This document shows, one piece after another, positions 55,855 to 64,000 of a stretch of DNA of 64,000 nucleotides. Position 1 is the stretch's first letter. Each line of letters opens with the position of its first letter. The notes beneath the pieces were generated by a model, which saw nothing but the letters and a program-made list of their open reading frames with translations, did no database searches and was not told where the DNA came from. Source of the DNA: Glandiceps talaboti (lineage: Eukaryota > Hemichordata > Enteropneusta > Spengelidae); NCBI RefSeq assembly GCF_964340395.1, contig NC_135561.1, positions 22,816,986-22,880,985 of the forward strand. The letters run 5' to 3'. Position numbers and translations under genes: made by a program.

Positions 55855-56317
55855 CAACTTAAAGTCAAAAACTGATTGCCACGATATTTGGTGGGTCCAT
55901 TACCTCGGGGTGTGTCTAGTTGGGAAATTGTTCAAATCAAAATGATCTTATCACCGGTTTGTAATTTGGGTCAAAAAATGTGATTTTTGGTCAAAAAACT
56001 TAAACTCAAAAACTACTGGGCAGATTGAGCTGAAATTTGGGTGAAACGTTCTTTAGGGTGTTTTCATTAAGAATTGTTCATGACATACTGGTCCAATCAG
56101 TGATATGCAAATTAGAGCTAAAAATGTGTCTTTTTGGTCAAAAATCTATAATTCCAAAACCACTGAGTAGATTGGGCTGAAATTTAATGGGAATGCATCT
56201 AGGGATGCATGGACGAAGAAATATTAAGCATACCATGATTCCATGAGTGATATGCAAATTAGGTGTAAAAATGTTCATTTTTGGTCAAAAACATATCTCA
56301 ACAAGTCATTGAGAATG
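55705..56317 (+). repeat. Dispersed family B copy with (TG)n, left of transposon
   Basis: Head TTTTTAGCACAACTGAACTG ... TAATGCTATAGGGATCG, then TCTG and about 38 TG units (55765-55850), AAACAACTTAAAGTCAAAAA, then three GATATGCAAATTAG-type segments. It is split by the transposon at 56318 and resumes at 57480. Confidence 0.82.
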
Positions 56318-57480
56318 ACATAGTCCCCGCTATGATTGGGTTTATCACTACTCTGATCAGGCAACAACATTTGTGAACCTAAAACAAACAGACTTAGATA
56401 TGTTGTGTGTGCTTGTTGGACATGGAATATGCCTCCAACAATAAAGGATTGGTTGGGTATGGGGGATCATATCACGATGAAAATGGAGTCTGAGTTATGG
56501 CTTTGGACATGGAAAATTCACAAACAAAATGGCTGCCAGGCAGCCATATTGGATCGTATCATGACGAAAATGGATATGCACATGTATGTCATAGAACACT
56601 GTCCTAATACCAACTTTAAATGAGATCTGTTCAAGCATGTCTGAGTTATGGCTTTGGACATGAAAATTCGCAAACAAAATGGCTGGCAGGCAGCCATATT
56701 GGATCGTATCACGACGAATATGGATATGCACATGTATGTCATAGAACACTGTCCTAATACCAACTTTGAATGAGATCTGTTTAAGCATGTCTGAGTTATG
56801 GCTTTGGACATGGAAAATTCACAAACAAAATGGCTGCCAGGCAGCCATATTGGATCGTATCACGCCGAAAATGGATATACACATGTATGTCATAGAACAC
56901 TGTCCTAATACCAACTTTGAATGAGATCTGTTGAAGCATGTCTGAGTTATGGCTTTGGACATGAAAATTCACAAACAAAATGGCTACCAGGCAGCCATAT
57001 TGGATCGTATCACAATGAAAATGGATATGCACATGTATTTCATAGAACACTGTCCTATTACCAACTTTGAATGAGATCTGTTCAAGCATGTCTGAGTTAT
57101 GGCTTTGGACATGAAAATTCACAAACAAAATGGCTGCTAGGCGGCCATATTGGATCGTATCATGACAACAATGAATATGCACATGTATGTCATAGAACAC
57201 TGTCCTAATACCAACTTTGAATGAGATCTGTTAAAGCATGTCTGAGTTATGGCTTTAGACAGGGAAAATTCGCAAACAAAATGGTTGCTAGGCGGCCATA
57301 TTGGATCGTATCATAAAACAAATTGACGTGCATATGTATGCCATAGCATGTTGCCCCTGTACCAAGTTTGAAAAAAATCGGTCCAGGCATCTCCAAGAAA
57401 CAGCTGCGGACGGACGGACGCACGGACAGACGGAACCCAATCCATAAGTCCCCGTTCCGGACTTCGTCAGCGGGGACTAA
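56318..57480. mobile_element. TIR transposon (TA duplication) with internal 151-bp array
   Basis: Left end TAGTCCCCGCT and right end AGCGGGGACTA are inverted repeats; both borders are TA, as for Tc1/mariner-like elements, and family B sequence continues on either side. The interior consists mostly of about six tandem copies of a 151-bp unit (56490-57330) beginning TCTGAGTTATGGCTTTGGAC and containing AAAATGGCTGCCAGGCAGCC and ATTGGATCGTATCA. Near the right end is a GACG-rich stretch (GCGGACGGACGCACGGACAG). No transposase. Confidence 0.78.
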
Positions 57481-58165
57481 AAAGTATTAGGTCAATGAGT
57501 CTGAAACTTGGTGAGATGTTTCTGAAAGTGTTATTCTGCAGATTTTCTACAAAACATTTTGACAAAATTGGCCCTAGCAACCATGACCACGCCCATAGCA
57601 ACAGCCAAATATATTGGGAAGATAACAACGGGAATTAATAGACAATTGAATAAACATTTTTAAATGTATGCAAATATGCCTAGCAACAAGATCATGCCCA
57701 TAGCAACAGCCAAATGATCATGTATATTGCTAAGATAATATCAGGAATTCATACACAAGTGAACAAAAACATACAAAAATGTATGCAAATATATCTAACA
57801 ACATGGCCATGCCATAGCAACAGCCAAATGATCGCGTATATCGCAAAGATAGCAACATGGTTGGATAGGCAACTGGATAGTCATTCAGCAAATGAACACC
57901 TATTGTTAGCATGGACTAGTATATGGATAAACATTTTAAAAAACTGTACTGTTGTGCTACAATGCCATTGGCGGTATTTCTTTTTACATGATAGACATAT
58001 TTGGTTTTCAATCATGCAAAAAATGTCTATAAATCATGCAAGCATTTCTTCAAATATGTCACCTTTTGTAAATATATCAACCATGCAGCACAATTACATT
58101 TTTTGCAGACACCGCCTATCAGACATATTTGGTTTTCAATCGTGTCTAAAATGTCTATCATGCAA
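57481..58165 (+). repeat. Dispersed family B, right part
   Basis: GTCAATGAGTCTGAAACTTG, GGCCCTAGCAACCATGACCA, several GCCCATAGCAACAGCCAAAT segments, TGCTACAATGCCATTGGCGG, then two copies of GACATATTTGGTTTTCAATC about 130 bp apart. Confidence 0.78.
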
Positions 58166-58700
58166 GCAGCATTTCTTTTTGAAGAGTGCATGATACAGCT
58201 TAATTACTGAATATCGTTCATTATTCAAAATACTCATTAAAGGTAAATGTTGTAGCAACAAACTTCATAGGACGGGTGCGTATTATTATGGTTGATATAT
58301 GTACCATATTATACAAAATTTGAAGCTTGCATCTTTTAAGATACAGCCTAGTTACCTAAAATCATTAATTATGCAAATTTTTCATCACAGCATTACTGTT
58401 GAACAAAATCATCATTCAACCTGTTCCCTGTGGTTTGCATTGATAGTGGGCCATTTCTTTGTTATGTATTTGTTTTTTTCTGTGTAATTTTTGTTTAAAA
58501 TTTCTAGTCAATTCAGTTAATATTTGGTATTAAATATGGTCAATATATATACATCCGTTTTACTGGACTTTAAAATGTTAAATGTTTCACTTAAAAATTG
58601 TTCGATCTCGATGAATATTTTTTTGCTGAGAGGTGATAGCTATAATGAATAACACTTAATACACACACAACATAATTTCACAACACAGTTGTGGTAGGGT
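58166..58700. other. Intergenic, nothing recognised
   Basis: AT-rich sequence without repeats or coding evidence; probably between family B and the end of the - strand gene. Confidence 0.5.
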
Positions 58701-58718
58701 CAAAGGTCAACACATGGC

Positions 58719-58724
58719 TTTATT
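58719..58724 (-). terminator. Possible poly(A) signal of the - strand gene
   Basis: TTTATT on + is AATAAA on -. Another AATAAA on - is at 58978-58983. Which one is used is unknown. Confidence 0.35.
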
Positions 58725-58729
58725 AACAT

Positions 58730-59801
58730 CAAAAACTTTCTCTGAGGGAAAATACAAAATATATTAAAGTTCTTCATTCAGGTTGGACAATTCTAAATAA
58801 TCACAAAATGTACACAAAGTATTTACAATTTTGGTAGGATTGAAAACTTGAGGTACATTACAAATAGCAATTAAATCAAATCAAATCAAATTAGATAAAT
58901 TATATAAATCAGGAGAGTTGTAATTTAATTTACAGCAAATATATGACATACATAAACAAAATAGAAAATGCCATCTCTTTATTCTCTTTATGCAAGTTTC
59001 ACTTCTTTTTTACCAAAATTACATAAATTTCATTTACAAACCAAATTTTGTCACCAATACTTGTATAAAGTCTTTAAGTTTAACACAAGACTAGAGTCAA
59101 ACTGAAATCAAACCCACATACAAAGCATCTGTTTATGAGGATATGAGTATTATTTATACAACTATAGCGGCCTATCTTCATATGACACTTACTTTGTACA
59201 GATGGGCAAGTTGAGCGAAACAAAGGCACCCATTACTATTATTATCATTTACAGTACTTTTAAATTTTCATGTATTGCTTTCAATCTAAAAAATGTCACT
59301 AAATTTGCATAAAATATAGATTGTCGTTTATAAATTTGGTTCTGATTTTAATATGAAAATACTCTATCACTGTATGGATTCATTTAATATAAACACAATT
59401 TGATGATTCCCACTAATTTCACCTCAGCAAAACAATTAACAATTTTCATTGAATAAAACAGTACAAGATACAAGATATATCAACAGGGAAGTATTTGTTT
59501 TAATTAATTACTGACTTGAAAGAAAGACTGAATCCCATTGGGTACATAATGACATTACCATCAATGAGTTGTTATTAAAACTCTACCAATATGACTATTG
59601 GGGTGGGTTGGGTGGAGTTACAACACTACTAATGACAGTATGGGGGGGGGGGGGGTAGTTGTTATTACAACTCTACCAATATGACTATAGGTGGTGGGGT
59701 GGGTGTAGTTACAATGCTACTAATGACAGTATGGGGGGGGGGTAGTTGTTATTACAACTCTATACCAATGACAGTAAGGTGAAACATAGATGTTATTCTA
59801 T
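58730..59801 (-). other. 3' UTR of the - strand gene (inferred)
   Basis: About 1.07 kb of mostly non-repetitive AT-rich sequence directly after the stop codon. Two copies of a segment with TACCAATATGACTATAGG/TTGG, a GGGTGG stretch and a G run (59590-59755) form a small duplication. Confidence 0.45.
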
Positions 59802-59970
59802 CTAATACTGTCTAATTTGTAGCTGGTTGTATTCATCTAACTCTAGTCTAACTTTACCAGATTTTGTATGTGGCTGACTAGATGTGGCTGGTCTGTTGAT
59901 ACTGTTTGCTATCGTGGAAGGCCTGTTACCTACAGGACCTGAAGATGATGAGGCAACACTGTAATTACTC
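59802..59970 (-). CDS. Last coding exon of an unrecognised gene
   Basis: On -, after acceptor ATTGATTTCCAG, an open frame of 55 codons runs to TAG (59802-59804). It is Ser/Thr/Asn-rich at first (SVASSSSGPVGNRPSTIANS), then charged (SGKVRLELDEYNQLQIRQY-stop). One leading base completes a split codon, so it needs a phase-2 donor, which the exon at 62022-62180 provides. The composition suits a disordered C-terminal tail. I do not recognise the protein. Confidence 0.6.
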
Positions 59971-60019
59971 CTGGAAATCAATGTTAAGGAAATATCAATG
60001 ACATAAAATGAAGAATAAG

Positions 60020-61965
60020 CCAGTACCAGTCATACTGGGTTATTTACCACTCATACTGGGTTATTTTTCACTCATACTGGGTTATTTACCACTCATACTG
60101 GGTTATTTACCACTCATACTGGGCTATTTACCAGTCATACTGAGTTATTTACCACTCATACTGGGCTATTTACCACTCATACTGGGTTATTTACCACTCA
60201 TACTGGGTTATTTACCAGTCATACTGGGTTATTTACCATTCATACTGGGTTATTTACCACTCATACTGGGCTATTTACCACTCATACTGGGTTATTTACC
60301 ACTCATACTGGGTTATTTACCACTCATACTGGGTTATTGACCACTCATACTGGGCTATTTACCACTCATACTGGGTTATTTACCACTCATACTGGGTTAC
60401 TTACCACTCATACTGGGCTATTTACCACTCATACTGGGTTATTTACCATTCATACTGGGTTATTTACCACTCATACTGGGTTATTTACCACTCATACTGG
60501 GCTATTTACCACTCATACTGGGTTATTTACCACTCATACTGGGTTATTTACCACTCATACTGGGTTATTTACCACTCATACTGGGCTATTTACCACTCAT
60601 ACTGGGTTATTTACCACTCATACTGGGCTATTTACCACTCATACTGGGTTATTTACCACTCATACTGGGCTATTTACCACTCATACTGGGTTATTTACCA
60701 TTCATACTGGGTTATTTACCACTCATACTGGGTTATTTACCACTCATACTGGGCTATTTACCACTCATACTGGGTTATTTACCACTCATACTGGGCTATT
60801 TACCACTCATACTGGGTTATTTACCACTCATACTGGGCTATTTACCACTCATACTGGGTTATTTACCATTCATACTGGGTTATTTACCACTCATACTGGG
60901 TTATTTACCAGTCATACTGGGTTACTTACCACTCATACTGGGTTATTTACCACTCATACTGGGTTATTTACCACTCATACTGGGCTATTTACCACTCATA
61001 CTGGGCTATTTACCACTCATACTGGGTTATTTACCACTCATACTGGGTTATTTACCACTCATACTGGGTTATTTACCAGTCATACTGGGTTATTTACCAG
61101 TCATACTGGGCTATTTACCACTCATACTGGGTTACTTACCACTCATACTGGGCTATTTACCACTCATACTGGGCTATTTTTCACTCATACTGGGTTATTT
61201 ACCAGTCATACTGGGTTATTTACCACTCATACTGGGCTATTTACCACTCATACTGGGCTATTTTTCACTCATACTGGGTTATTTACCACTCATACTGGGC
61301 TATTTACCACTCATACTGGGTTATTTACCACTCATACTGGGCTATTTACCACTCATACTGGGCTATTTACCACTCATACTGGGTTATTTACCACTCATAC
61401 TGGGTTATTTACCACTCATACTGGGTTATTTACCACTCATACTGGGCTATTTACCACTCATACTGGGCTATTTACCACTCATACTGGGTTATTTACCACT
61501 CATACTGGGTTATTTACCAGTCATACTGGGTTATTTACCACTCATACTGGGCTATTTACCACTCATACTGGGTTATTTACCACTCATACTGGGTTACTTA
61601 CCACTCATAGTGGGCTATTTACCACTCATACTGGGCTATTTACCACTCATACTGGGTTATTTACCACTCATACTGGGTTATTTACCACTCATACTGGGTT
61701 ATTTACCACTCATACTGGGTTATTTATCACTCATACTGGGTTATTTACCACTCATACTGGGTTATTTACCACTCATACTGGGTTACTTACCACTCATAGT
61801 GGGCTATTTACCACTCATACTGGGCTATTTACCACTCATACTGGGTTATTTACCACTCATACTGGGTTATTTACCACTCATACTGGGCTATTTACCACTC
61901 ATACTGGGTTATTTACCACTCATACTGGGCTATTTACCACTCATACTGGGTTATTTACCACTTAC
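60020..61965. repeat. 21-bp minisatellite, about 92 copies
   Basis: Unit CTCATACTGGGTTATTTACC + A, period 21 bp. Variants are GGGTT/GGGCT, ACTC/AGTC/ATTC and TATTT/TACTT. Since 21 is a multiple of 3, a 553-codon frame stays open on +, but it lies in the intron of the - strand gene and has no gene-like context. On the - strand each unit reads GGTAAATAACCC or GGTAAGTAACCC. Confidence 0.96.
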
Positions 61966-62021
61966 ACTAATATTACCATATCAGGTTATTATATATGAAA
62001 TATTTGTACATCCAAGGATAC

Positions 62022-62180
62022 AGTGATACGTTATCTGAACTTCTATGTTTCTGTGCAATACCACTAGTTTGTCTAAATTCTTTCAACCAATCACTTTGTT
62101 GTTGTAACATAACCTCAGTAGAACCAGGCTCTGGCATCCATTCATTGTGTCCACTGCCTGCCACTTTTCTAAACTGTTCT
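62022..62180 (-). CDS. Internal coding exon of the same unrecognised gene
   Basis: On -, the acceptor is TACTTTTTATTGTCAACAG and the frame reads EQFRKVAGSGHNEWMPEPGS, then TEVMLQQQSDWLKEFRQTSG and IAQKHRSSDNVS; donor TCACT|GTATCC (phase 2) joins the last exon in frame (CT+G = Leu). A donor seven bases earlier (AAC|GTATCA, phase 0) would not fit that exon. Entry is phase 2, so upstream exons exist, probably beyond 64000. The sequence looks like a conserved intracellular protein; family unknown to me. Confidence 0.62.
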
Positions 62181-62239
62181 CTGTTGACAATAAAAAGTAG
62201 ACCCACACTTCTATGATAATGCACATTTGGATATTATAT

Positions 62240-62785
62240 GTTAATGGTGAAGGAAAATACACATGGCATAAGGGGCATTGTGGGCAGAGGAAAATACACA
62301 TGGCATAAGGGGCCTTGTGGGCAGAGGAAAATACACATGGCATAAGGGGTCTTGTGGGCAGAGGAAAATACACATGGCATAAGGGGCCTTGTGGGCAGAG
62401 GAAAATACACATAGCATAAGGGGCCTTGTGGGCAGAGGAAAATACACATGGCATAAGGGGCCTTGTGGGCAGAGGAAAATACACATGACATAAGGGGCCT
62501 TGTGGGCAGAGGAAAATACACATGGCATAAGGGGCCTTGTGGGCAGAGGAAAATACACATGGCATAAGGGGCCTTGTGGGCAGAGGAACATGTACATGAC
62601 ATAAGGGGCCTTGTGGGCAGAGGAAAATACACATGGCATAAGGGGCCTTGTGGGCAGAGGAAAATACACACGACATAAGGAGCCTTGTGGGCAGAGGAAA
62701 ATACACATGGCATAAGGGGTCTTGTGGGCAGAGGAACATGTACATGACAGAAGGAGCCTTGTGGGCAGGGGTATACACATGACAG
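62240..62785. repeat. 37-bp minisatellite, block 1, about 14 copies
   Basis: Unit GAGGAAAATACACATGGCAT + AAGGGGCCTTGTGGGCA, period 37 bp. Likely in an intron of the - strand gene. Non-repeat sequence 62786-62910 separates it from block 2; I see no exon there. Confidence 0.95.
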
Positions 62786-62910
62786 TAGAGGAGGCGATCA
62801 GGCTAAAATATGTAAACATGTACTACGAAGGTCAATTCAAGCTAAATAACGATGGTAAGATAGCAATGCACGATTAGCCGACATCTACATCGGATTTTAA
62901 TCAGATTGGA

Positions 62911-63290
62911 GGAAATCCATGACATACAGGGGTCTTGTGGGCAGGGGGAAATCCACAACATACAGAGCCTTGTGGGCAGGAGGAAATGTACATGACATAA
63001 GGAGCCTTGTGGGCAGGGGTATACACATGACAGAAGGGGTCTTGTGGGCAGAGGAAAATACACATGGCATAAGGGGCCTTGTGGGCAGAGGAAAATACAC
63101 ATGACAGAAGGGGCCCTGTGGACAGAGGAAAATACCCATGACATAAGGCGCCTTGTGGGCAGGGGTATACACATGACAGAAGGGGTCTTGTGGGCAGGGG
63201 TATACAAATGACAGAAGGGGCCTTGTGGGCAGGGGTATACACATGACAGAAGGGGCCTAGTGGGCAGGGGGAAATACACATGACATAGGG
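62911..63290. repeat. 37-bp minisatellite, block 2
   Basis: Same family as block 1 with more variants (GGGGTATACACATGACAG, GGGGGAAATCCACAACAT), about 10 copies. Confidence 0.93.
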
Positions 63291-63655
63291 AGTCTTTATA
63301 AGCTATTAGGGAAATACACATGACATAGGCAGTCTGCAAGCTAAGGGAAATATACATGACATAGGCAGTCTTTGCAAGTTAAGGGAAATATACATGACAT
63401 AGGGAGTCTTTGCAAGCTAAGGGAAATACACATAACATAGGGAGTCCTTGCAAGATAAGGGAAATACACATAACATAGGGAGTCCTTGCAAGCTAAGGGA
63501 AATACACATCACATATAGGGAGTCCTTGCAAGCTAAGGGAAATACAAATACATAGGGGGTCCTTGCAAATACACATGACATAGGGAGTCCTTGCAAGTTA
63601 AGGGTAATACACATACATAAAGGGAGTTCTTGTAAGCTATGGGAAATGCACCTAA
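63290..63655. repeat. Related 36-40-bp minisatellite, block 3
   Basis: Unit AAATACACATGACATAGGGA + GTCCTTGCAAGCTAAGGG, clearly related to blocks 1-2 through AAATACACATGACATA but with a different second half; irregular length. Confidence 0.9.
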
Positions 63656-63990
63656 GTATACCTATAAAATCTTTCAAATAGGCAGTTTTGAAAGTACACC
63701 TATAAAATCTTTAAAATAGGCAGTTTTGAGATTACACTTATAAAATCTTTAAAATAGATAGTTTTGAAAGTACACCTATAAAATCTTTAAAATAGGCAGT
63801 TTTGAGATTACACCTATAAAATCTTTAAAATAGGCAGTTTTGAGATTACACCTATAAAATCTTTAAAATAGGCAGTTTTGAAAGTACACCTATAAAATCT
63901 TTAAAATAGGCAGTTTTGAAAGTACACTGTCCTATAAAATCTTTAAAATAGGCAGTTTTGAAAGTACACCTATAAAAACCTACTAAAACT
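63656..63990. repeat. About 38-bp minisatellite, block 4, about 8 copies
   Basis: Unit CCTATAAAATCTTTAAAATA + GGCAGTTTTGAAAGTACA. It ends at the window edge, where CCAATAG|GTTAGT on the - strand (63988-64000) resembles an exon end and donor; too little sequence is visible to call an exon. Confidence 0.93.
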
Positions 63991-64000
63991 AACCTATTGG

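Noticed and set aside
60337-61998. 553-codon open frame of THTGLFT repeats
   Set aside because: The 21-bp array simply has a period divisible by 3. There is no start context, promoter or non-repeat domain, and it lies in the intron of the - strand gene.

Overview
The window is genomic DNA from an animal. Its clear gene is a multi-exon cystathionine beta-synthase (CBS), with GT-AG introns, on the + strand. The AT-rich sequence also holds LINE-type and DIRS-type retroelement relics, MITE-like elements and very many minisatellites. This suits a marine invertebrate (lophotrochozoan or non-vertebrate deuterostome), but the sequence alone does not fix the phylum.

Layout: 1-4190 is a decayed non-LTR retrotransposon flanked by two minisatellites that look derived from it. 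4640-48137 holds eleven CBS exons (A to K), 483 codons plus stop, covering the catalytic PLP domain and the C-terminal CBS-domain pair. The N-terminal (heme-binding) exon or exons were not found and probably lie upstream of the window. By my tally about 27 kb of the roughly 43 kb between exons A and K is tandem repeat, with units of 22 to 70 bp. Introns also hold a DIRS-like relic, a second LINE relic on the - strand, two short inverted-repeat transposons inserted into minisatellites, a palindromic MITE, and two dispersed repeat families, here called A and B. 48138-58170 is mostly intergenic: CBS 3' UTR, family B copies, minisatellites, a third LINE relic, a TIR transposon with an internal 151-bp array, and some weak exon candidates. 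58700-62180 holds the 3' end (two coding exons and a 3' UTR) of an unrecognised gene on the - strand. 62240-64000 is more minisatellite, probably an intron of that gene.

The unusual signal is how the minisatellites relate to splice sites and transposons. Two CBS introns start with arrays whose unit includes the exon end and the 5' splice site itself. One of them (intron G) places over a hundred donor-like sites between two exons. Another array carries about 70 copies of an 8-nt match to the 5' end of U1 snRNA. Several arrays can be traced to a parent sequence that is still visible: LINE coding sequence, a LINE tail, or a dispersed repeat with an unexpanded sister copy in the same gene. No CRISPR array, rRNA, tRNA or prokaryotic system was seen.
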